Part shown: positions 53,694-64,000 of the stretch, in pieces
Numbering within the stretch: position 1 is the stretch's first letter
Layout of the letters: each line of letters opens with the position of its first letter
NCBI RefSeq assembly: GCF_037975245.1
Contig: NC_092581.1
Location: 8,681,303 to 8,745,302, forward strand
Source: Apostichopus japonicus
Taxonomy: Eukaryota; Echinodermata; Holothuroidea; Aspidochirotida; Stichopodidae
Direction of reading: 5' to 3'
DNA: 64,000 nt
Notes under the pieces: model-generated
Seen by the model: the letters and a program-made list of their open reading frames with translations, nothing else
What the model was told of the DNA's origin: nothing
The model's database searches: none
Made by a program: the position numbers and the translations under genes

Positions 53694-55910
53694 TTTTGTC
53701 TTATTAGGCAGGATGGGAGCATCTAGTTCCATGAATCACATCCATACAACCTTCCTGCAGCTGCAACTGTGGGCAAGATGAGATGCAATTAATAAGGATA
53801 TTTAACTTAAAATTGACAAAACAATCTAGTAATTAGTTATGTTGTGAAGCTATTATGATAGCCATGAACTAGGAATTTTATATTCATCATATTAGCACTG
53901 ATCCAGTTCCAGTAACTTTTGAATTTTAAGTAGCAAAATTATTGAATAGCCATTGAATAACTCTTTTAAATATATGCAATTAATTGGAAACTAGCACTTA
54001 AATTAGATGTCTTTAGCAAGAGCAGATAATTTACACATTCCTTACAGGCATACTAGGGAAGCGAGAACTTGATTAGGACTTTAGAAAATTGCCCAAATGT
54101 AGCAAAAATTGGGCCTAACTTTAGAATCTGTACCATATGAATGGGAAAGCTTACTGGGGGCTAGGAATTAGGGTTAGGAAGTAGGGAATAGGGTTAGGGG
54201 TTAGTAAGTAGGGTTAGGAAGTAGAGAATTGGGTTAGGGGTTAGGATAGGGTAAGGAAATAGGGAATAGGGTTAGGAATGGTATGGATTCTAAATTAGTA
54301 CCAAAAATTGTCCCCATATTTAAAGAAGAACAAAGCATTGACCCAACGTATGCATACAATTTATTGTAACTTCCTTTGCCAAGCTGTTACATTTACTGCA
54401 AATGCTTCCAAAGATAGTCTTGGCCTCAATTTGTAGCCTACCTAGGCTAGTGAAGCTGAAAGTTATGGACTGGGATTGGGTTATCTTTTAGTCACTCGCG
54501 AAAATGTAGATCTTAGTGCATTAACTAATTACTAGTCGTTGCCAATTTAGGGAAATATTTCCTTGTGAGTTAGGCCTAGGCTAGTGCACAAAATGAATCA
54601 AGACTTTCATGTGTAGCCACTATAGGCCTATCCTAAGTTAGAAATGTATGGACCCTAACTTGTATTAACTGTATCATCTTAAAAACACATGAATGAAAAC
54701 AAATTTTACGCAGGCCTAGCCTAATTATGAAACTTAGGCATTCATAAATCACCATTACTGTCACCACTTAAAAGAATATATGTGCTCTACGCATTGCGAA
54801 ACTACCGTAAAGGTCTAGCCTACCACTTTTAAGTAGGCTACCAATAGTAATGCTCCCAATAGTATCATCAATCATCATTCATAGTTCATACTTCATCATA
54901 GTCATTCTCACAACAATGTCGTGAAAATTAAAGGGAATTTGTAACACTAGGCCCAATTTACTATTGGATTGTACTGTTAGGATTCAAGTGGAGAAAACAT
55001 TTCAAGTAAAGGGACGGGTTGTTACGAATGGTACCGTTAGCAAAAGTTAAAGAATAGTAACTGTTCAATTGAAGGGAAATGGCTTAAAGGAATCTAAAAC
55101 ATATAATAAGTTCGATTTTTCTCAAAATTACCTTGCAATTCGTAAGAAATTCATTGTTTTCTGTCACTACTTCAGTCGTCTCTATGTACAAACTTTGCCG
55201 CAATTGAACATGACGATTGAAGCTAGCGAGAAATATCAACTAAAACCAAAGCTGAGGTGCGTTTCGGTGTTATGGTTTTACTTGGCACGCCGTTTGCCTG
55301 TTTGGAAAAGAACGCCTTTACAATTAGTTTTCTGCGGTAAGAAACTTGTGAAGTTTATAAGACAAAAAGAAAGCTGCTACGGAGGTTTCTCGGGACGAAA
55401 TGATTTCATATTCCTGGGTATCACAATTTTAAATATTCCAGTGTTTTCTTGTTCTTAAATACCACGTCGAAATTGGCCCCAAAACAGAGTTGAAGAAGAA
55501 AAAATAAAGCTTAAAAACTTTACAGGGTACAAACTATCAACAACAAAAACTTTACACTTTATGAAACCCCTTCTGATACTCAGGCTGTTTTGTTTCTACT
55601 GAACTAAGCTTAACAGAAGTGAGCTATTGAAACTGAACACAATAATACATGTAATATCAGGCAACTAGCATGCAAAAATTAATAAAACATTTGAATTTGG
55701 GATATCAGTTGAGTTCCTGAGATAGTTGTCTGGCACGTATAATGAATGCAAAACACGGTCATTCAATTGATCCGTACAGTAGACTTATTGACTATTGTGT
55801 CCACGAAGACAAGCAAAGCAATTAAATTTAAACCTTCATCATTTTTTACCAAGACGATACTGTTACCATGTGATCATGGTTTATATCAAGTGAAGTATCA
55901 CAAGTTCTTT
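53694..55910. other. NPAT upstream region without recognised gene
   Basis: Should hold NPAT 5' UTR and promoter. The 129-codon plus frame at 55069-55458 has no recognisable motif, and no ATM-like exon (ATM is the divergent partner of NPAT in vertebrates) was seen. It contains the TTAGGG-like tract at 54150-54290. Confidence 0.5.
54150..54290 (+). repeat. Degenerate TTAGGG-like G-rich repeat
   Basis: Repeats of tagggttaggaagtaggga and gttaggggttag. TTAGGG occurs many times, interspersed with GGAAGTA, so this is a degenerate interstitial repeat. It lies about 0.5 kb upstream of the NPAT start codon. Confidence 0.85.
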
Positions 55911-56763
55911 CAGGCGCGGCGGAACGGGAAAATTATTGGGGAGCTAATAAATGGAGACTATCTAAGCGGAGCGCCACCATCGGTTGGCGCAGAGCGTAAT
56001 GATTTTGAAAATATGCCTCCCAGATTGCAGGAAATGGCACTTCCCGAGCTTGAAAACAAGACCCCTGCCATGCCAGAGTAGTCACATTTAGCCTACTTGC
56101 CGTCATCATTATTGAAAACTGTTGAAATATATACCTCCGAGAATTTTTTTCCATTTTTTAGTCCTACTTTTTTCTCTCTTTTTTGCGTCGTGAATATTGG
56201 TCCGGCGTTCGCCAGACCTGCCCGTACCGGCTCCGACGCCCCTGAATTAAATAAATGTCATAAGAAAAACCAGAAAGCATTTCTTAATGTCAACAAATGG
56301 GTAATTCCAAAACCATGTGCAGTTGCCAACAAATTTCTATGACCTAGCACTGTCATCATGTCATGAATGCATGTACCCTATACAGTACAGGTGAAATGCT
56401 AATAATGTGTTTTTGTTCGTTTAATAATTGATTGCGTTTAAACATAAAGCCATGTTCAACGCCTTGCGTGTACTCGTAGTGTAAACGCAAATGTTGATGA
56501 GTGTAGCGTATAGATTATTACCCTCTTATTTAAAACACTAATATTCGATGAGGCATGATACAGACAATCAATTATCATATTTAATTATTACACCTATAGT
56601 ACACGTGTGCACGGACAGATCGACAAGTATCCATTAAAAAATGGGCAGATGCACGTTTCGGAGCCTTGGTAAATATTGAGGGGGCTTATCATGCATTTGC
56701 CCCCTCAACTTTTTCATTGGGGGGCTGAACCCCCAAGCCCCCCCCCCCGTTCCGCCGCCACTG
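55911..56763. mobile_element. hAT-type non-autonomous element with exact 8-bp duplication
   Basis: The left tip CAGGCGCGGCGGAACGGG and the right tip, read inverted, CAGTGGCGGCGGAACGGGG are flanked by AGTTCTTT at 55903-55910 and 56764-56771. An 8-bp duplication and CAG-type tips are hAT features. The 853-bp interior has no recognised transposase. A second GC-rich tip-like sequence (ccgacgcccctg, ending at about 56243) suggests a further element or internal repeat. Confidence 0.9.
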
Positions 56764-56994
56764 AGTTCTTTGCAAATGGAATGTAACGTTCATGTGATGG
56801 TGTTTAAAGGTTAATTCAATCAAATCAAAAAAAATTATAAAGCGCCTTATATTTAAAGTCAAATTGGAAGGATAGATACTAAACATGATCTTAGGCAAAA
56901 GGCTGAAAAGGGTATTATATATCTGTAGTTTCACACCATGGTGTAACTCAACTACAATCACTAACAGTAAATTGATCAACTGAATTATTTTTAA

Positions 56995-57046
56995 CATTAT
57001 GTTACATTATGTAACATAACATTATGTAACATAACATAATGTCGTC
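56995..57046. repeat. Palindromic repeat of attatgtaacata type
   Basis: acattatgttacattatgta and aacataacattatgtaacat are mutually inverted and repeated, able to fold into a long AT-rich hairpin. Confidence 0.8.
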
Positions 57047-58261
57047 AATACTTAGGTTATCTTGACAAACAATCAACATAAGCATTTATCTTTGACTTTC
57101 TGTATCTTATATCATACTCATTGCCACTAAGATGGTCTGTTACCACGAACTGTTTCCTAAAATTTTCAGCTTCAATGAACAAGGAATGGTTGTACACAAC
57201 AACAGTTGTTAACAGTTTGTTCTCTTTGCTCTCTGTTTGAGAAGGGATCATATTGCAGGGAGTCAGTCATTAGTTAATTCTCAGATGAGATGTTTGTGTG
57301 TAATGACAATTTCTACAAATAATAAAATTCAGATTATGAAATAATTATAACATAAATAAATACAATTATAAATTATCTCTATACTTCGATTTATGCATAG
57401 GTGGTAGTCTAATCAAATGTTCTCCCATTTGTCTCTAACGTTTTGTCGTTAACGGCCTGCCTTACTTCGGAGAATGACTGGATGATTGGGCACGCAGTTA
57501 CGGTGCGATAACTGTGCGGCCGTCTGTACTGTCATCTCAACAAGTCAATGGCAACACCATCATACAGTAGGCCATTGGCTATAATTATAAACTATATGAT
57601 TTCCTTATATTTGGTGTTAGCTTTGCTGAAGATACTAAGAGGTAAACAGGTCGCCAAGTTTTGGTTACCACTCCATACTTTGAGTGGATGCCTACTTAAC
57701 TTTAGTACTAGGTTGCATAGTTGTAGCTCAATAACAGCCTAACACTACATAGCCTAGTACTTAGTAGGATGGTGACTTCGAAGTTCGCCCACTTAAGACT
57801 TAAAACACCCCAAAACTAAATCTTCTGGTATAAATCATTTGAAAATATACTTCATAAGGTGGGAGAATTTTGTTATAGTACGATACACGGCCAAACTTTC
57901 TTTCCTGCAAACTGTTTTCACGTTGTTTTCCAAGAAGATTCTTCGTGATTGTGGAACTGGTATTTCTTTGCTAGAGTATTGCGAAGTTCGGACACGCAAC
58001 CCACAGTGTGGCGCTGGTGATAAAATTGGTGGCGCAGTTGCTCTTTCAGTAATTATAACAGACTTCATAGATCTTCGTCATTTTATTGACAAATATGTAA
58101 GTAATTTCTTGCACGCGGGTCATTTTGGAGAGAAAATAACTGTAGCTTCGTACTTTTTGGTGAAATTTGACTCTTCCTGTAGATTTTCATGGTGAAATCG
58201 TGTATTTCTTAGGGTGTCCGAACCTCGCAGTATGCCGAACTTCGCAATACTGACTATACTA

Positions 58262-58321
58262 GTAGTAGTACTGTAGTAGAAGTTAAGTACTGTAGTGTAC
58301 TGTAGTACTGTAGTGTACGGC
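58262..58321. repeat. Tandem gtactgtagt repeat
   Basis: gtagtactgtagt, gtactgtagtgtactgtagt and similar; the GTAC cores make it partly self-complementary. Confidence 0.8.
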
Positions 58322-58860
58322 ATAGGCCTGGATTTATTGCTTTAGTTTAGGCCTACTGACACTGTATCCTAAACCGGCGAAATGCTAGTTCATTGGTCAA
58401 TACCAAACGTTCGTGCAACTGGAGATGTAATATACAGGCTACAGTACAGCCAAGAGGAAAGGGTAGGCCTAGGCTACAGCAGACCAACATGAACATTGTC
58501 ACAAATTGATGGTACTCAACACCTTTTGTGGCTGTGCTCTGTCAGAAATTCGACATGGATACTGATTTATGTCAAAAAGTTTAAATCTTGACCTATCATT
58601 GGTCCTTGGCTAGGCTAAGTAGAAAATGATTAAGGGCTAAGCTCGGTTAACTTCAACTGCCTACCACAAATTTAATTAAGTTGCGCGCAGCGATGCATGA
58701 CTACTTTGATAGCCACTTCCAGTTCCAGACGTTCAGTGCAGTAGCAGACAAGACAAGATGATAATTTAACGTAGGCCCCTACATGGACCTGACAATATTC
58801 ACGTTATGCAAAGCAGCCTAATGTATTGTTAGGCCCTAATCAGTAACAACTGATTAGTTC

Positions 58861-59310
58861 ATGATTAGTTCCTTAAAGAGTGTTCCTTATTATAGGCTGT
58901 TACAACTGTTGAATCTCACCACACTGGAGCTTAGGAAGTTACGTGGGGACTTGATTAAGGTTTTCAAGATTGTTTATGGTTTTGACAATTTATCCTTTAC
59001 CGACTTTTTCATGTTTGCTAACAGTAGTTGTACCAGAGGTCATTGTCTTAAACTCCAAAAGTCACATAGTAGGATTAATATTCGGCATAACTTTTTTTCT
59101 AATAGGGTTGTGAATGAGTGGAAGGGTTTGCCTGAGAAAGTTGTACTTGCAAGTAGTGCCAATGGGTTTAAGAATGCTTTGGACAAGCATTTTAAGCATT
59201 GTAATCGGGTCTGAGTGTTTGTGTCTTCAGTATTTTTTTTCTCTCTCTATAGGGTCCTTGATGGGGACTTAATTGTCCCTCCCGATCCTTTTTTCTACTA
59301 AACTAAACTA
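58861..59310 (+). mobile_element. 3' end of a CR1/L2-like LINE
   Basis: The frame 58861-59214 reads YYRLLQLLNLTTLELRKLRG, DLIKVFKIVYG, RGHCLKL, NFFSNRVVNEWKGLPEKVV and NGFKNALDKHF, the usual end of a LINE reverse transcriptase protein after the catalytic domain. A 3' UTR (ggtccttgatggggactt) and a short ctaaactaaactaact tail follow. 5'-truncated, with the remaining piece open. Confidence 0.85.
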
Positions 59311-60894
59311 ACTAACTTGCCTGAATAACAAAAATTGATTAGAAGCTAGGCCTAGTAAATTGCCTTTATTAGGTTGAGATAATTCAACTTGACTTCAAAT
59401 TCAAGGAACATCAAATTAGAACTAATTTGGGTCTATCCTTATAATCTTCTCTTAAAAAATTGCAATACATAAAAGTATTCATTCCCTGGAACTGAAAATT
59501 TTACCATTAATTATTTTACTATGAAAACACACTAGGCTATGCTATGTCACTTTGAAATTTTGTGAATTGTTTTAGGCATTGTTTACCAGTTGGCAGCTTT
59601 TAAATTGATATCCTAATTTTAACTTTAATTGAGCTGTAACCTAGGTCTAGGCTGAGTCGGTTTTCTTTTCTGTATTTTGATCAAAATGCTAGAAATATAC
59701 TTCATAGTGTTTGTTTGGTTGGAAGGATTTATTTCTTCCCCCTATCACTGAGAATCGAGTGAGATTTTGAGAGAAAATGAATTAAAGTTTTTGTGTTACT
59801 GATCCTTTCCCCTAATGTTGGCCTATTTTTTTTTGGGGGGGGGGGACTCAAATGGTAAAAAGCTAAGTTACAGCCTAAGACAATTCATAACATTTCCATT
59901 GCCATTTGTAAACCACAAAACTGCCAATCTCTTTCTGGTAAGTTCAATGTTGCATTCCATGACAGGGTAATATCACTGTGAGTAAATAAATATACTGTAG
60001 GCCTATTTAGACAAAAGGGCAAAAGTAGGTCTAGGGCCAAACTATAGAGATTTAGGAAATCATGTTTCTCAGAATTTTACATGCATATAATTCATATCTG
60101 ATTTAGGTCAGCTTTAACAGCTAAAAAGTAAACAGCTTATTTATTGGTTTAAAATTATACTTTCCACACTAGTTTTTTTCCCAGAAGGAGACACAAGTTT
60201 ACAAAGGTCAAACCATCAAAGCAAAGAAAAATATCTTACAAAATTTCCAGTATATGTTAAAATTTACTCTATATAATCATTGAGGCTATAGTGTGTATTA
60301 GAATTGCAATTAAAAATGTGGTTAAAATTTGACTTTCAAACAGCTACATTGTCCATCAGTGCATGCAACAACATGTGTATACCACGGTATGTGTTCACAC
60401 AAAGGCTCCCACTTAGATATAGATAACCACATAAAGACTTGTATACTGGAACTATTTGACGTTCCCAGAGGTTTATAGTATTTATATTTGCTGATGTAGA
60501 CTTGTATGTCTGCATGTAGAGAAGCTCTGATTTCTTTGTGCAATGCATGTCAGTCTCTGAACTTTTTCAGAGCATCTCTATAAATCTCATTTGGTGGGAT
60601 CTTAATAGCAAATATCACACAGAGTATTAAGGAAATGTATTGCAACACATTGTTTACTTACATACAATCATAGTAAATCAATCTATAGCAAAGTAATTTT
60701 CATCATATTACTGAAAATATCCCACAAGAGTGAGAAAGAAAATTTAGGTAGTGTTTTCAGTTAACCCTCCTAACTCTCCCTCCCCCTGTTATTCCCCTTC
60801 CCCAAGGAATTTGTCACATTAATAGCATAGTTGTGTTTTTACATTATATAGATACTGTTTCACGATGACTTGTCTTCAACTGACCATATTTCAG
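59311..60894. other. Stretch without recognised gene
   Basis: AT-rich; probably upstream or first-intron sequence of the gene whose first coding exon begins at 60935. No coding region supported. Confidence 0.5.
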
Positions 60895-60934
60895 ATAAGA
60901 GGTTGATGAATCATGTGCAGAGTTTTGAAGCAGT

Positions 60935-61051
60935 ATGCACAATGTTATAGATCACCAGAAGAACATGCAATCAGCACCATACCAAGCATTCTTCAGAGAG
61001 GAATACTCATCTTCTCCATCCTATAAATGTGAACGGAGCACCTCCGATGTG
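60935..61051 (+). CDS. Unrecognised gene, exon a, residues 1-39
   Basis: Encodes MHNVIDHQKNMQSAPYQAFF and a Ser/Tyr-rich segment; donor gtatgt, phase 0. The exon itself begins at 60895 with 40 bp of 5' UTR. Confidence 0.6.
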
Positions 61052-63134
61052 GTATGTATACTGTATAGTCCGTACTTATATATCCTTTCATATATAGAGA
61101 GATCAACAGAAGTAAATTTGCTTCCAGAGTTGTTGGTTTGAAGTCTATATCATAAACATGACTATAAGTCAAATTAAAGGTTACCAGTATGTTATATGGC
61201 CTCAAATATGCAAAAAAAGTCAAATAAACTTTCATAATCTTTGAGAAGGCCCTGCAACGTGTGAAAACTTCTGGCAAAAGGAGCATGTAATGTTTACTCG
61301 TTGAGACCCATCATACTGTTTAACTTTCAATAGCAAAGCCAAAACATGTCTCCCCACACACAGTCTCCACTGTACGTGTACAGGGTGCAACTATTGACTA
61401 CAGTAGATTGTTGTAATGAAAGAAAAGTGAAAAAAAGAGGATTTCTGGGAACCTTCAAGTGCAAAATTCTTGGAGAATCATGATTGGGGTAAATGTTCTT
61501 GTGAGAAAGAGAAATCTAAAAGGAGTAGGCTGGGCAAAGGTGCAGCAATCCCGTTTTTTTTTTTTTCGTTTTTTTCTGAGAATAAGAATGCAACATTTCA
61601 TAGTACACAGTAAAGCAGTAAGCATACTTTCCTTAAAATCCATTGTAATTATACCCCACACTGACATATACTTTAGTAGCTAGTAACAAGGGGAAAGACA
61701 GAGTAAAAGAATTTAGCTATATAAAAGTGCTTTTTCTGATATCACTTCATCAGAGACAGTATTTCCATAACTCAGATCCCAGTGGTTTTCTTAATTGAAT
61801 TGTTTTTTTGTTTTTTTAAACTGTTGTTGTTGATCATGTGTAAACATACTCCAAACCTTGTAGATCTGCCCACAGCTACTTCAACATAATGACCAAGTCA
61901 ATTAGCTGTTATAAACTTTGGAAAACAGTACAGATGAGTTAGGTATTCTCACAACACCTACCAGTATACCTACTGTACTGGTCAGATGAATATAAGCTTA
62001 AAGGAGCATTCACTTTGCCTCTAAAGCAATAATCCACTCAACCCATGCTCTTTAATTATTACTGACGGTGAGAATTGAGAACAAAATTACTAGTGTAAAT
62101 TTTAAATATAACTGTTCCCTGAAAGACTGAAGACTGAAAAATATACAATTTCAGTCTGTTTTTCAATGTGGGATCATTTTAAAGTTAAACCAAAATTTAG
62201 TTAAGTCTGTATTAAAGAAGATGTCTATTTTGATATTATTTGACAGTTAAATTTTTGTTTGCATTTATGCAGCTACTTTGATGATTTAAATGAAGTTGAG
62301 ATATATATGCACGAAGTATAATGGCTGAGAGTTGGACAGATGAGTTTCATTTAACATTTCATATTACCTGTACATCTGGTAATTATTTGAATCCATTGTG
62401 TCGTGATGTTGTTTATTTTCCATTCTCTCTACGAAGGGTCACCCAAAATTGCCAGCATCAGTTACTCCTACTGGTTTGCCCTTGTCAATGCTGAATTGCA
62501 CAGATACAACTCATAACCAGACACTGCAAGAACAGGAGAAATGTAACACACCATCAATGAGAATGTTGGAAGACGTGTGTGATAACAGAGACTTCTTGGA
62601 TGATATTGGTACATTTACAACAAATTGACGGCTCCTCGTCCCCTAAAGATGATGGCCTCCACAGAATGAATTAGTATTCATGATTTTGCTCTGAACTTTG
62701 TCTTATAAAATACTATGGTTCCTGCGTGCAAAAAACTATATACATCTTGCACTTGTATAGCACTTTGCCCATTTTCCATAGCATTTTGAAATGCAACACA
62801 AGATAAATGTATCCCTGGTATGGGCTCCCTGAAAGTTCTAAATTGTCTTTCAACAGGGATATATAGAGGTATATAGGTATCCCTCACTCCCCCCCCCCCC
62901 CCAGACAAAACAGTTCTGTAGTAGATCAGATGTAAAATCTTACTCATGCTAATAAAAAAAATCTTTGGTTTTTTGTTTGTTTTTTGTTTATACACCCCAA
63001 TTAGTTGTTTTGATGTTCAATGGGCTTTTCTTTCAGATCATCAACTCCACTACCAGCTAGATGTAGAAATTGAGCAATTTCGATCCAACTTGCACAACAT
63101 TTTGTCGCAACGACAAGAGGGAAGTAAGCAAATG
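60935..63134 (+). CDS. Unrecognised protein, first three coding exons, continues beyond the window
   Basis: Three exons (60935-61051, 62437-62608, 63037-63134) join in phase with GT-AG sites and give 129 residues. The Met at 60935 is the first in frame after acceptor tttcag at 60891-60894; an upstream in-frame TGA at 60926-60928 rules out an earlier start. The sequence is polar, then MLEDVCDNRDFLDDIDHQLH and DVEIEQFRSNLHNILSQRQE, which looks helical and perhaps coiled. No family was recognised. The neighbours give no functional hint. Confidence 0.65.
62437..62608 (+). CDS. Unrecognised gene, exon b, residues 40-96
   Basis: Encodes GHPKLPASVTPTGLPLSM to RDFLDDI; acceptor tctctacgaag, donor gtacat, phase 1. 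Confidence 0.65.
63037..63134 (+). CDS. Unrecognised gene, exon c, residues 97-129
   Basis: Encodes DHQLHYQLDVEIEQFRSNLH and ILSQRQEGSKQM; acceptor ctttcag, donor gtatgt, phase 0. Confidence 0.68.
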
Positions 63135-64000
63135 GTATGTTGTTTTTCTTGCTTATGTAAAAAAAATCTCAAATTACAACTCCAGATCAGAATCACTTTG
63201 CACACATGAGTATTGTACTTAGTCATAACTTGAATCCTATTTACTTGTTTAAAAAATGAAACCACTTGGATATTGTAGTACAAAACATAAAGATATTGTT
63301 GGATATATAAGTACGTTGCACTCCATAGATGTCTATTAAAAATTAACAGTTAGGCAGTACTATTCAAACTGATCAATGTAAGCTAACAGTTTGTACGCAA
63401 AGCTTGGACAGTCATGTTAAATTTGTTTCTGTGGATTTTGAGTTACCTTTTTTAATAGAACATATACAGTTGTTTTATGAAGAGATAATACAGCAGTAGA
63501 TATTAATTATATCAAGCAATGGTCAGCCTGCAGTTCTACTGTGAGAATGACATCAACCTGATAGCATGTTTTATTATATTAGACAGGAATGTTTCAATTA
63601 GTTTGGTGAAACTCTTACAAATGTCACTGACAACAACAGAGTGAGTGCATGACATAGCATGACAAATTGAGGTAAACAAGGCATTGGATTTTTCTTTGTA
63701 AATTCCGATGCCTTTTCTGTGTACAGGAGAGTTCTCTGAATTTTGTTGTATTCACACAATTGGCTAGTGCCTTTTTTTTCTTTTAATGACAAAAGGCAAC
63801 CTTCACAGGCATTTATCCAGTAAATATCCTAGGTTTTGAGGCCTGCTGAAAGTCAGTGTTCTAAGCTCTAACCTCAAACAAAGATAGTTGGTTTGATAAA
63901 TAATTAGCATATAAGATATATATTACCATAAATTACAAACTGCAACTGTACGTTTTACTGTGACTTTACTATGACCAGTGGCTAAGTATGTGTAATCCGG
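63135..64000 (+). other. Intron of the unrecognised gene to the window end
   Basis: No further exon could be supported. tgtgtacag at 63719-63727 is a possible acceptor, but no donor or clear coding sequence follows. Confidence 0.5.

Larger units (their letters stand above)
56772..58860. other. Stretch without recognised gene
   Basis: Contains the palindromic repeats listed at 56995 and 58262. The 118-codon plus frame at 57839-58195 has no recognised motif. Confidence 0.5.

Noticed and set aside
54150-54290. True telomere or chromosome end
   Set aside because: The repeats are degenerate and short, with ordinary sequence on both sides.
55069-55458. 129-codon plus-strand frame upstream of NPAT, considered as a divergent ATM-like first exon
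   Set aside because: No similarity to ATM or another known N terminus and no plausible donor tied to a motif.
55746-56081. 111-codon plus-strand frame
   Set aside because: It crosses the left boundary of the hAT-type element at 55911 and has no motif.

Overview
The window is nuclear DNA of an invertebrate animal. It is AT-rich, has short exons in long introns with GT-AG boundaries, and carries many degraded transposable elements. Two housekeeping genes are recognisable by protein similarity: cytoplasmic tyrosyl-tRNA synthetase with its C-terminal EMAPII-like domain (YARS1, + strand, 14 coding exons, all phases consistent, 529 residues) and the histone-gene coactivator NPAT (- strand, 10 coding exons found, at least 2346 residues). 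NPAT plus a mixture of Penelope, pogo-like, Kolobok-like, hAT and LINE elements fits a marine deuterostome, perhaps an echinoderm. That placement is an inference; no species marker is present.

Layout. 1-11787: no host gene seen. This part holds a GCGTAAST tandem repeat (1.6-1.8 kb) and a nested pair of DNA transposons at 2401-6691. The outer one has about 167-bp terminal inverted repeats (TIRs) and a broken gene with an XPG/FEN1-type nuclease signature (Academ-like). The inner one (5242-6588) has a TTAA target-site duplication (TSD), a THAP zinc-finger fragment on + and a P2X7 'ballast'-type cysteine domain on - (Kolobok-like). 11788-33156: YARS1. Its introns hold a LINE fragment, a minisatellite, a decayed Penelope-like element set between TA tracts, a tRNA-derived SINE ending 27 bp before exon 11, and a 62-bp satellite split by a 4.1-kb pogo-like transposon, which is itself split by a 925-bp inverted-repeat element. 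33157-36936: convergent intergenic or 3'-UTR space. 36937-53693: NPAT, with a hairpin of two hammerhead-ribozyme-like motifs in intron 9 and a 389-bp MITE in intron 4. 53694-60894: no recognised gene; it holds TTAGGG-like repeats, an 853-bp hAT-type element with an exact 8-bp TSD, and a LINE 3' end. 60895-64000: the first three exons of an unrecognised + strand gene that runs off the window.

YARS1 charges tRNA-Tyr in the cytoplasm. NPAT activates replication-dependent histone genes at the G1/S transition. They are convergent neighbours and nothing suggests a shared function. The most unusual material is in the mobile elements: the Kolobok-like element with an antisense P2X7-ballast gene, the XPG-nuclease transposon, the three-level nest in YARS1 intron 11, and hammerhead-like motifs at three loci. 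All identifications were made by reading; no database search was run.
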